From NCBI GenBank assembly GCA_003996215.1, contig QJPP01000828.1, positions 300,390-364,389 of the forward strand: a stretch of 64,000 bases of DNA, given 5' to 3'. A program made the position numbers and the translations under genes. Shown piece by piece: positions 46,374 through 56,609 of the stretch; within the stretch, counting starts at the first letter, position 1; each line of letters begins with the position of its first letter. Origin of the DNA: Jaltomata sinuosa. Its lineage: Eukaryota > Streptophyta > Magnoliopsida > Solanales > Solanaceae. A model generated the notes under the pieces. It saw only the letters and a list, made by a program, of their open reading frames with translations. It was not told where the DNA came from and did no database searches.

Positions 46374-46820
46374 GTGATAAGTACTCGTTCGTCCTTAATA
46401 AGAGGTCTCAGGTTCGAGCTTTAAAAAAAAAGTTTGTTTGATAGTTAAGGTAGGAAAAAGTAAGATTGATACTTTGGCCTAATTAGCTTCGAGTTGTGTT
46501 TTACCTAATATGATAGTTCAGGAGAAAACAACTAATAACTGAGATGTGAAACTCGCAAAAAAGTGATAGTTCAGCCGTGTTTTTGACCATTAACTCTACT
46601 TCTTATTCTATTTTCACTAAGGTGCAATAATTATGTCTTAGATTCATCTTAGAACAATTATCCAATTTTTTGTTTGTTTTGGGTTCTGTTTTAGTTACTT
46701 GGAAATTTGGAAAGAGTATATGAACAAAAGAGGAAATCTATAATAATTATGGTGAGTGATAAGTACTCGTTCATTAGTCCTCTCACATTGTTTTCTATGT
46801 TGTACAGTTCATCTGGCAAA

Positions 46821-49798
46821 ATGGAGACACATCAAGCCCCTTCAATTTTATGTAGTCTCTTTGTTATTGTGTTGATCCTTGTACCAGCTACATCAGTGGC
46901 TGAACCAAGATCTCAGATAGTCCAGATCATATGTGGAAACAAAACGACGGCTTCTGTCCCAAATTTTGTAGGTACAATGGAAATTCTAAGTGACAAAATG
47001 AGAACTAGGGGATATGGGGTAGCAGTTTCTGGCACTGAACCAGATATTAGCTATGGGCTTGGCCAATGCTATGGTGATCTTTCTTTACTCGACTGCGTCT
47101 TATGCTATGCTGAAGCGCAAAACCTTCTTCCCCAATGCTTCCCTTATAACGAAGCGCGAATTTATCTTGATGGATGCTTTATGCGAGTAGGGAATTACAC
47201 GTTCTATGATCAGTATTTAGGTCCGGAGGACAGGCATATATGTGGAAACAGGACCACAAAGAGTTCATTGTTCCAACAGAACGCTAGGCAAGCCGTTCAG
47301 CAAGCAGTTGCATATGCACAGAATAATAATGGCTATGCGAGTGCTCAAGTGTCAGTGCCCGGGCATTCCAATGAGACAGCTTATGTTCTTGCTGATTGCT
47401 GGAAGACGCTGAGTGCAAACTCCTGCACCGCGTGTTTGCAAAATGCATCTGCATCCATGTTGGGATGCTTTCCTTGGTCAGAAGGTAGAGCTCTGTACAC
47501 TGGATGCTTCATGAGGTATTCTGATACAAATTTTCTCAATGCTATATCTGCCAGTAGAGGCTCGTCATCAGGAGGTAATCGTTACTCTTTTTTCGTCCTG
47601 GTTTACCTATTATTTATCAACTAAATACGTAATTTTGCTGATAGGTCTTTTTTTTTACTTTCAAATCACCGTATTGCAGGAATAGTTGTAGTCATTGTTG
47701 TTGTTAGTTCCGTTGTCGTTTTGGGAGTAGGTGCTTTCATTGGTACTTATGTCTGGAAGAAAAAACAAATCCAGAAGAAGAGGAGGAAAGGTAAATCCTT
47801 GAGTTGATTTCTCATACAATCACTCAACTAATGATAGTTATCTCCGAAAGTCTCTTTTTAGCAAGATGCAAATCCAAGGAATTACATTTGTTTACTTCCA
47901 AATCACCATATTGCAGAAAAGTGACTTTTTGAGCTTGTCAGGTCCAAATGACGCGGTGAAAATCCTTCATGACAACATCTTGAACTTCAAGTATTCGACA
48001 CTTGACAAAGCCACAGGGTCATTTGATGAGGCCAACAAGCTGGGGCAAGGTGGATTTGGCACGGTTTATAAGGTACATAATGGCTGAATGTAGTGCAATT
48101 CATATGTTGGAATTCGCCGATTGTCCATAACAGTAACGCAATACTACAAGTGCTCACGTCAAACCAAGTCTCAAGCGCGATTTGCTGCAGGGTGTTTTGG
48201 CAGATGGGAGAGAAATCGCTGTCAAAATGCTGTCCTCCAACTACAAACACAGAGCTGCAGATTTTTATAACGAGGTTAACGTAATCAGTAGCGTCGAGCA
48301 CAAGAATTTGGTACGTTTATTGGGATGCAACTGCTCCGGACCGGAAAGCCTTCTTGTATACGAGTTCCTCCCCAACCAGAGTCTCGATAGTTTCATCTTC
48401 GGTAAGTAACTGACTTTTCATTCTAGTAATAGTTTGTTTGGACAAACTTCTGGGAACTCAAAGGTGCTTATTTTAGAGAGTTGAGGTGTACGGCCAAACT
48501 TATAGGCAAAAAAATAATTGCTTTCGAGTAGAAGCAGAAGCTGAAAAAAGTAGTTTTTCTCTGTTTTGGAACATTTTGGCCAAAAACAAATTATTGCTCT
48601 AGTACTAGCAAAAGTGATTTTCAAATTCATTAATCAAACACAATTGTTTTTAGCGAACTTATACCACTAGACAGTATGCCTAGCGGCCTTTATTAGTAAT
48701 GAAAATAATCAACAGGGATAAGTACAATTAAGGGGGTCTAAGCCTTACCGAAAAAGTACTTTTTAAAATAAACAGATTTTGTAATTTTCACCTATGTTAC
48801 TCGGACTCTCCAACACTGATGCCGCACCGATGTCAGATCCTCCAAAAATGCACTACTTTTGGTAGAATGATTTTGTCACATATCTTGATTCCTCTTAAAA
48901 ATTGACAGACCCTACCAAAGGTAAAGATCTAAATTGGGAGAAAAGATTTAAGATAATTATAGGGACTGCAGAAGGTTTGGTATACCTACACGAGAACACA
49001 AAGACTCGAATAATTCACAGAGACATAAAAGCAAGCAATATCCTGTTGGACTCGAGGTTCCGTGCCAAGATTGCTGATTTCGGGTTGGCCAGGTCATTCC
49101 AAGAAGACAAGAGTCACATAATCACTGTCATTGCTGGCACATTGTTAGTATTTCCTCGTCTCGTCTTCTAAACTTTCGCGTAAAAGAACACTAAAACCCA
49201 AATACTAATATATGGTCCAATAATGGATGATTTACCCTTTTCATGCAGAGGATATATGGCTCCAGAATACATAGCACGTGGTCGATTAACAGAAAAAGCA
49301 GACGTTTACAGCTTTGGAGTTCTTCTGCTAGAGATTGTTACTGGAAGACGAAATAACAAGAGCAAAGATGCCGAATATACAGTCAGCTTACTTTCCAATG
49401 TAATTTCTGATGATCAATCACTTCTCCCTTGAACAAAATTTTCGATCTTGAAAAACATTTTTCTTCATTGACAGGTGTGGGAGCACTTTCAACGCGGGAT
49501 AGTGGAGGAACTGTTCGATCCGAATCTCATGTTGCATTACAACCCTACAATCAATGTGAAAAATGAGGTTGCGCGAGTTTTACATGTGGGACTTTTGTGC
49601 ACTCAAGCTATCCCGACACTACGGCCATCCATGTCTAAGGCATTACAAATGTTCATCAAGAAAGAAGAAGAGTTGCCATCACCTACTAATCCACCCTTTG
49701 TAGATGAGAACACCATGGGATTTCATGACCCTTCGCTTAGAGAAGACGATTCTGCTTTGATTGCCAACTTATCTCACAGTTCTTTTTACCCCAGATGA
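46821..49798 (+). CDS. Cysteine-rich receptor-like protein kinase, CRK2-like (CRK-3)
   Basis: Seven exons: 46821-47574, 47680-47790, 47942-48072, 48191-48401, 48909-49143, 49249-49399, 49475-49798; GT-AG introns; 638 aa. The layout matches CRK-1 and CRK-2: signal peptide, two DUF26 domains with C-X8-C-X2-C, transmembrane helix, full kinase (G-loop, K344, E360, HRD D441, DFG D459, GYMAPEY). A frame opens upstream at 46707, but it crosses the acceptor region and is not the start. The sequence is a mosaic: exons 1 and 7 resemble CRK-2, while late exon 4 to exon 6, including intron 4, resembles CRK-1. The residue after the catalytic Lys is Met rather than Arg. Confidence 0.92.
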
Positions 49799-49905
49799 TG
49801 ATGATATTCAAGTGCCCTGAAACTGATGTAGAAATTATATATAAGCATCATTTCGCCTCGTCTTCTTGAAGTAGACTTCATCATGATCGAGCTGTTAGCT
49901 ACAAC

Positions 49906-50177
49906 CAGGGGCGGAGCTACCTTAGCCCGAGGGGTGTCGAGCGAACCCCTTCGTCGGAAAATTACATTGTATAGATAGGTCAATTTTTGATTTTATTGGA
50001 ATATCTATTAGTGTTGACACTTCTTGACACAAGTAGAAGGTCTGGTCCGGCGGTTGAGGCCTTGCTAAAGCCCTCCTAGGTCGTGTGTTCTATCCTTTTT
50101 GGCAGCGTATTTCATTTATTTTGACTGCAGTGCATTTATTTTGACACCCCTTCGTGAAAATTCTGGCTCCGCCACTG
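49906..50177. mobile_element. hAT-type MITE (272 bp) in the 3' flank of CRK-3
   Basis: CAGGGGCGGAGC and GCTCCGCCACTG termini, the same as at 9482-9866. Identical 8-bp GCTACAAC lies at 49898-49905 and 50178-50185. The matching single site is intact after CRK-1 (about 29788) and CRK-2 (about 36896). It starts 108 bp after the CRK-3 stop codon, probably inside the 3' UTR. Confidence 0.88.
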
Positions 50178-50245
50178 GCTACAACAACAACACCTCAGTC
50201 CGAAACAAGTTGGGGTCAGCCATATGAATCTGATCGAGTAGTTAG

Positions 50246-51033
50246 TGTTATTTCATGTGTACAGAAAGTAGAAACCATAAATAATAGAAGAAGAGGAGAA
50301 TATTTTTGAGCCCACAATTTATTTGTGTTTCCTTAAGAACTTTAATCCCCACACGGTTACCCAAGGTTAACGGATTAATTTCTCACAGGATAGAACAAAA
50401 AACTATTCTGCAAAAGCGGTACTTCAATTTGCAGAACTTCAGCGAACTCAAATGGCGGAGTAAATCACACACTTACGTGTTGTTTTGTTTTCTGAAAACT
50501 ATGCAGAATGCACCGAAGAGAGGGGAGAGTTTTTGCTTTTTTGAAAATTTCAAGTGTCTGAAAACTGAGGCATAGCCTCGGAATTTATAGCCATAGATTG
50601 GGTACGAACAGGTGCAAACATACATGTTCGTTAAAAGTTATGTCTATTTGACATGAACAGATACAAACAAACCTGTTTGTCAAAGGTTATGTTTGTTCGG
50701 CATGAATGGGTGCAGACACACAGAGGAAAAAATTCGCGAATTTTAAATTCAACTATTGCGCAAAAAATATCATAATTGGAAAATAAAAGATAAATTTATC
50801 AATCACATCTTTAGCGATCAACAACGACAATGGTACGAGGAGAGAACCTCTTCTCAACTCTTTAAAAGCTAAAAGGAGTGTTTCTCAATATAAACAGGAA
50901 AGTTTCCCTCTTCCCCACCAATGTGATACAAATGTTTTATCTAACTTTTTACTTTTCCTCCACTTTATTTTCCACTATTTCTCAATTCACACTACACCTC
51001 ATTTAAAGGTTTCAACCGTTCAAATTCCCAACA
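50246..51033. mobile_element. Solo LTR (788 bp) with 5-bp TSD
   Basis: It starts TGTTATTTCATGTG and ends TTCCCAACA, flanked by GTTAG at 50241-50245 and 51034-51038. Unit 2 has the undisturbed site (GCAGTTAGTTGC, about 36959). A 89-codon frame inside (50306-50575) has no recognisable domain and is treated as chance. Confidence 0.8.
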
Positions 51034-51296
51034 GTTAGTTGCTTTAATAATTTTTTCCCAAGCTAGAGATCTATGTTTGGATCAATACACAATGTTTTCC
51101 CAAGGCTAGTAAAAAATATAAGACGTGCTTAGAATTGAAACCCTAAAACTAAGTACAAGAAATAAAGATAAAAACAAAACACAAGTAATAAGAAATTAAT
51201 AGACAATAATGGTTATATGAAAACCAAAATCTTCTATTAACGCAATCCAAATTAAAAAAAAAGGGGCGGGGGGAGGTTGGGAAAGAGGATTACAAA

Positions 51297-51362
51297 GTGA
51301 GGAATCGAACTCTCACCAATAAGATGAAAATTCAGGTAGCCAACCAACTGAGCTACTAAAAT
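51297..51362 (-). repeat. tRNA-like (SINE head-type) sequence, unit 3 copy
   Basis: Third counterpart of the tRNA-like sequence at 30050 and 37165, in the same order relative to the CRK. Confidence 0.5.
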
Positions 51363-51419
51363 TCTTCAAATTAATTGGAGTTTATGATCCAAGATTTAGG
51401 GGTTTACTTAAATTTCAAA

Positions 51420-53600
51420 TAAAGTACTGTAAAAAATATTTAGAATTTATAGCTAAACACCTACTTAAATTATTCTATAACTCTTTCGACCCTTGTAGTC
51501 CGATAAAGTTCAGTCCACTCCTAATTTATTGAAACTCTATCAAGCTTTTTGCTAATTCTTTTCTTTTCTCTTTTAGATCAATAATTTTAAATTTTATAAA
51601 AAAAATTAAAGACCCATATTTGGACATTGAGTTTTTTCCCTTTTTCTTTTCTTCAAAGAGTATATTGAAAACATTGTTTAGTATATAATAATTTTTTGGT
51701 TAGTTTTTAAAGATTATGTTTTCCAATTTGAAAGTTGGTATCTTTTTCCCCACTTATAAAACATTAGTTTTTTTCGAGTGAAATGTACGTCCAAACATAA
51801 TTTAAACTTTCAAATATCATTTTTCAAACTTCAACGTCAAATGCTACTTTTTAAAAAAATATCACGCGATCCATGTTCAAACGTCTACTTAGAGAAAAGT
51901 TCAAATAAAAGATCTAAAAAATTCATTGGAAAGAGAAGGCAAAAGTCTACAAAATTTTGGAAGAAAATAATTAATGCAGCCCTTAGTTTTTTGTTTTTGT
52001 TTTTTGTTTATCAATGTTTTAGGCCATATATCGATGGTCTTTCAGAAACAGCCTCTCTTGAAAGTAGAGCTAAGTTCTGCGTACACTCTATCGTAGCTCC
52101 CCAGGCCCTACTTTGTGGGATTCAAGGGGTATGTTTTTGTTGCTGCTTTAGGTCATATACTTTTTAATTATTCTGGTGCATCATATATGTTTTTATTTGT
52201 TTGGAGCAGGTCTTATGAATTTGAGTTGGTCAGTTCAAAATCTAGCCATGACCTTTGAAAGGGAAAAAAGGTAATTAAATCAAGGGTTAGTCTCAGATTC
52301 ATCGCATCCGCATGTATCTGAGGGATTATTGTATCTGAGGGTTACAAACATGTATTCGAGGGTTACAAGAAGCTGGATTTTTGGGGATATATCCGATAGA
52401 TTTATGTTAACATGTGGTATATTAAGTAATTAAAATAAAGTAGTGGGAGAGTTAGTAAATATGGTAGGGATATTTGGCTCTTTATGTAATTTATCCTTAA
52501 ATGGGGAATAACAACAAATAAATAAAATGATTATTCATAAATTAAAAAAATAACATTTGAACAATTCCAATATTTAAAGTGTAGTCAATTTATAAATAGG
52601 ACTAATTAGAACTTGAACGTGCATCCACCTATACGACAGTCACCAAAATTATCCATTGCTTCTTGATCAACAAAGTTATATTAACCACTACCACAAATTT
52701 GAATAAGTTTATTACTCCCTCCTTAATTTATCTTATATTAATTCTATATTGATCGAGAAATTATAGTAGCTTAGTTGATTATGTATCTGAATTTTTATAT
52801 TATTGGTGGGTTCAATTCGCCACCTTGTAAATTGTAATCCTCTTCCCCATTTTTGCTTCCTAAAGAAAACAAGCCTCTATTGATTAGGCACAATCCTTAA
52901 AAAATCATTTATTAAGCGTTTGTTTTACTAAGTTATATTTGTTAATGGTTATTAAAGTTGCAACTCCAATAATTTGGGAAATATGGATAATTAATACTAA
53001 GGATAATATAGAAAGAAAATCATAAAGCTCTTTTAATTTGTTAAAATGAATAAGTAAAAGAGAACGAAGAAAATATCTGAATTGTTAACTTTTTACGAGA
53101 GGCGCTCAAGTGTTTAGGGGTGATTCTCCTGTTACGATTATCTTTCTTTTATTGAAAGGTAAAGACCCATCATAGGGAGGCAAGTGAACTTTTGGATAGA
53201 TACTCCATCTGAATCGAATTCTTTATGGTTAAAGAATTTCTTTTAGTAGTTTTGGAACAATTTGAAGGAGCTTTCCCTCAACTTGTTAATCACATATACT
53301 GAGAATACATTTCAGATTCTTTATCTGAATGAAGCATTCCAATTTTTATTTTATTACAACATGTTCTTGTGATACGTTGGACTTTGTACGGAGTCTAAAT
53401 AACGTGTAATTAAACTCACACGAATATACAAATCTAGTCTGCTCTTACCCAGTCAAAAGTTTATGTGTGATACGAAAAAAAAACAAATGCAATTTGCAAA
53501 ATCAAATCCAAAATATTAAATGAGAATAGTAGCTAAATAGCCCGTAACTAATAGGATTTTTTTTAGCTAATCGTCATTAAATAAAATTAGCGATAGATTT
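51420..53600. other. Intergenic between unit 3 and the phytocyanin gene
   Basis: No gene is supported. A 129-codon frame at 51778-52167 runs through a SINE tail and has no domain. The only recognisable item is the SINE end at 52031-52150. Confidence 0.55.
52031..52150 (+). mobile_element. Solanaceae SINE 3' end (TS/SolS-like)
   Basis: It reads CGATGGTCTTTCAGAAACAG, then TTCTGCGTACACTCT, CCCCAGGCCCTACTTTGTGG and a GTT-rich tail. This is the order of the common Solanaceae SINE body and tail. The tRNA-derived head is missing. It is the best taxonomic marker in the window. Confidence 0.7.
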
Positions 53601-53623
53601 TTGTTGTTCGTCACTAATTAGTA

Positions 53624-53863
53624 CTCCCTCCGTCTCATTTTATGTGACACACTTTCCTTTTTAATCCGTCCCAAAAAGAATGTCACCTTTCTATAATTAG
53701 AAAAAATTTAACTTTGAAATTCCCCTTTTACCCTTAATGAAATGATTTACAACCATACAAATATTAAAGGATTATTCTAGACCACAAGTTTCAAAAGTCT
53801 TCATTTTTTTTCTTAAACACCGTGTCAAGTCAAAGATTGCCACATAAAATGGGACGGAGGGAG
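53624..53863. mobile_element. Stowaway MITE, well preserved
   Basis: CTCCCTCCGTCTCATTTTAT and ATAAAATGGGACGGAGGGAG are near-perfect inverted termini, with TA on both sides. 240 bp. Confidence 0.88.
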
Positions 53864-53896
53864 TATTATTTTTTTGTACAAAGTGATTACTTTATA

Positions 53897-54417
53897 CTTC
53901 CTCTATTTCAAAATAAGTGGTGTTTTTAGCTTGGGTACACCCCTTAAAAAAATTACTCATTCCTAAAAAAATAAGAAGTGTTTTTACTACTCACCCTTAT
54001 TAAACATTTTGAAAAAGATCTAACTCTTTAGTAGTTTCTTAATTATGTAAAACTCTCTTTATTTAAATAAGGATAAAATTGAAAGAACATCATTACGGTA
54101 TTTTTGATCATCTAAAATACTACTCCCTCTGTTCACTTTATATGACTTACTTTACTTTTTAGTCAGTCCCAAAAAGAATGACACATTTCTACATTTAGTA
54201 ATAATTTAACTTTAAAATGCTCATTTTACCCTTAATGAAATGATTTGCAACTACACAAATATCTAAGACTCATTTTAGGCCACAAGTTTCAAAAGTCTTC
54301 CTTTCTTTCTTAAAGTTCGTGCCAAGTCAAAGTAACTCATAAAATGGGACGGAGGAAGTACTTATTTTGAAACAAAATGAAAATACTAAAATATCACTTA
54401 TTCTGAAATAGAGGAAG
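53897..54417. mobile_element. Stowaway MITE (outer) with a second MITE inside
   Basis: Outer termini CTTCCTCTATTTCAAAATAA and TTATTCTGAAATAGAGGAAG, TA on both sides. Its middle is interrupted by the element at 54123-54358. Confidence 0.82.
54123..54358. mobile_element. Stowaway MITE nested in the outer MITE
   Basis: CTCCCTCTGTTCACTTTATA on the left and ATAAAATGGGACGGAGGAAG on the right, flanked by TA. It is closely related to 53624-53863 and younger than its host element by position. Confidence 0.82.
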
Positions 54418-54564
54418 TAATAGATATCTTGTAAATTAGTCGAGGTGTGCATGAGTCGGCCTTAGCACCACCATGATTAAAAAAATAACTGTCATTGGCG
54501 CGTTTGGATTATAAAATATGATAATCTTAGTCAAACTATTATATCCTCTTTCAGTAGAATCACA

Positions 54565-54572
54565 TATAAATA
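54565..54572 (+). promoter_or_regulatory. TATA box of the phytocyanin gene
   Basis: TATAAATA lies 118 bp before the ATG at 54683, giving a 5' UTR near 85 nt. A second TATA-like TATAAAG lies at about 54586. Three Stowaway MITEs end only about 150 bp upstream. Confidence 0.45.
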
Positions 54573-54682
54573 GCAGAATTTTGCTATAAAGAAGACACCA
54601 ATTCTCAAAAATATAGCCAAATTAACAAGTGTTGCAGCAGTTTGTTTGTTCATCCTAATTATAACATTTTGGTGATTTTAAA

Positions 54683-56453
54683 ATGGCAATGTATAGAATA
54701 TTAATGAGCTTGGCTACAATAGCCATGGTGTTTGGTTTTGCCATGGCTGCAAATCACACAGTGGGAGGTGCTAATGGTGGATGGAATCAAAACACTGATC
54801 TTACAACATGGGCTGCATCAGAAACATTCATAGTTGGTGATAGTTTGAGTAAGTCATCACTATTAATCTTTAATGTCCGAGGCTGATCCTGAATTTGAAG
54901 TTTATGGATTACTACAGCGGCCTCAAGTTAATACTATAATACCCACTGAGTTCATAATCAAATATTTATAGATATTTACTAGATTTCTTAGCATAGCGTC
55001 AGGTTTCTTGCTCTTGGTTGACCTCCTCCTTAAGGGGGCCAAGTTGTGGAGGGTTGTTAGGTGAAATTCATTTTGTTATTCGATAACAAGATGTGAGATT
55101 GACGTCAACTCTCAGTTCTTATCGCGAAAATTTTAGTTGATAAAATCCTCTTGGAACCCACCCTTCTTTGCATTGAGGAGGGGTTGACATCCTCGTCTCG
55201 ATACCTTATCAAATTTTTTTCCCTATAAATTAGTGAGCCATTTTCGTCCTAAGAGGTTCCTGCGGTTGGTGAGAAGATTATATCAATCCAGGAGCCAACT
55301 GTGCATATCGTTTTATTTGATTTTCCACTTGGTGTTTGGTACTTGCATTGGAGCTCCAATTAATTCTGATTCACGCACCATAATGCCTATTTAAGGGGGA
55401 GGCGCTCCCTAATAGATTTTTTTTCATGCCTACGATTGAATGCGAAACCTGTGGTTAAGGGCCGAGTGATCCTATATATCCCACCACAACCCTTATTGAT
55501 ACTTTCGTGCATATTTGTTTAATTACTTTCGATGTGACTCAAACCTATAATCTATTGTTAGAGGTGGAAGTGATTAGCATAATACATAAACGTGCCTTTT
55601 AACTTAGTCTCAGCTGACCTTCAATTTTGGATGTGCGCAAGTAGGCAATTAAACTTGTATAAAGTTGAACAACTAGACACACGCGTCCTATTGGCACAAT
55701 ACACGTACGACGTGAATTGCCACGTATGACGCCACATAGGACGCATATGTCTACTTGTCAACTTTACACAAGTCTAAGCATCCACTTGTGCATACCCAAA
55801 GTTGAAGAGCATAAATATCAGCTGATACCAAGTTAAAGGGCACGTTTATATATTATGCCCATCTCAAACTAAGGTTTTCTAATTTTGTTTTTTCTTCATT
55901 GACAGTTTTTATGTATACTCCAAACCATGATGTGCTTGAAGTTACAAAGGCTGATTATGATTCTTGCCAGGCAACAAATGCAATGTCAACAAATGGTGGA
56001 GGAATGACTGTCATCTCTCTATCTTCTAAAGGCAAGAGATACTTTATATGTGGAACTGGTGGACATTGTGCCTCAGGAATGAAACTTGAAGTTAACATAC
56101 TTGCCACAGTTCCTCCACCAGCATTGGCCCCTGCTAAGTCCCCTGTTTCATCACCATCTCCTAAATCTTCCACGCCATCGCCAAAAATTGCACCTAAAAT
56201 CTCTCCTGTTTCATCACCATCTCCTAAATCTTCCGCGCCATCTCCAAAAATTGCACATGAAATCGCCCCTGCAAAATCCCCTGGGGCAGATAGTCCATCA
56301 TCAATAACCGTTGACATTCAGAAATTTCCTCCTTTTGGTGTTTCTGAACCAACATCGTCTCCATCTCGACCATCATCTGCTAATAAAATTAGTGTCACTG
56401 CTAGTTCCACCATGGGATTTGGCGTTGTCGTTATGATGTTGTTCTTTATGTAA
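54683..56453 (+). CDS. Phytocyanin, uclacyanin-like blue copper protein, GPI-anchor type
   Basis: Two exons, 54683-54848 and 55906-56453, split in the phytocyanin domain (TTGA/GTAAGT and GACAG/TTTTT); 237 aa. A signal peptide (1-22) is followed by a plastocyanin-like domain with all four type-1 copper ligands: H63 (PNHDV), C104 (FICG), H109 and axial M114 (GHCASGMKL). C76 and C110 form the usual disulfide. Then comes a Pro/Ser-rich region with repeated SPVSSPSPKSS blocks, typical of arabinogalactan glycosylation, and a hydrophobic C-terminal tail (STMGFGVVVMMLFF) fit for GPI anchoring. Met as axial ligand fits the uclacyanin class rather than stellacyanin (Gln). Expected at the outer plasma membrane or wall; the electron-transfer partner is unknown. 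Confidence 0.92.
55577..55858. mobile_element. Foldback MITE in the phytocyanin intron
   Basis: The left end GCATAATACATAAACGTGCC matches the inverted right end GGCACGTTTATATATTATGC. Complementarity extends through most of the 282 bp, so the intron RNA could form a long hairpin. No TSD was resolved. Confidence 0.78.
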
Positions 56454-56609
56454 TCCATTGATTTATTTTTTTTGAATTGTTGTTTTAATTCTATTTTGTA
56501 TTTGATTTTATTCAATCGTGGATATCTTGATCTAGACATTCTTATTTAAATTGTTTAATTTTTGATAGGATCTTTACACAAATAACCAGTCGGATTCATT
56601 GTTTACCTA

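Larger units (their letters stand above)
44640..51420. repeat. CRK segmental duplication, unit 3
   Basis: Collinear with units 1 and 2, with its own additions: two hAT MITEs, a 788-bp solo LTR and an internal duplication of part of the leader intron (about 45600-45867 repeated at about 46500-46760). It lacks the Stowaway MITE found upstream of CRK-1 and CRK-2. Confidence 0.72.

Noticed and set aside
46707..46820. Upstream extension of CRK-3 exon 1
   Set aside because: It reads through the conserved acceptor region and is absent from the other two CRKs.
51778..52167. 129-codon frame
   Set aside because: It crosses a SINE tail, has no recognisable domain and lacks promoter or splice context.
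55955..56317. Antisense 120-codon frame over the phytocyanin Pro/Ser-rich region
   Set aside because: A shadow of the repetitive coding sequence on the other strand; the sense frame has copper ligands, signal peptide and splice sites.
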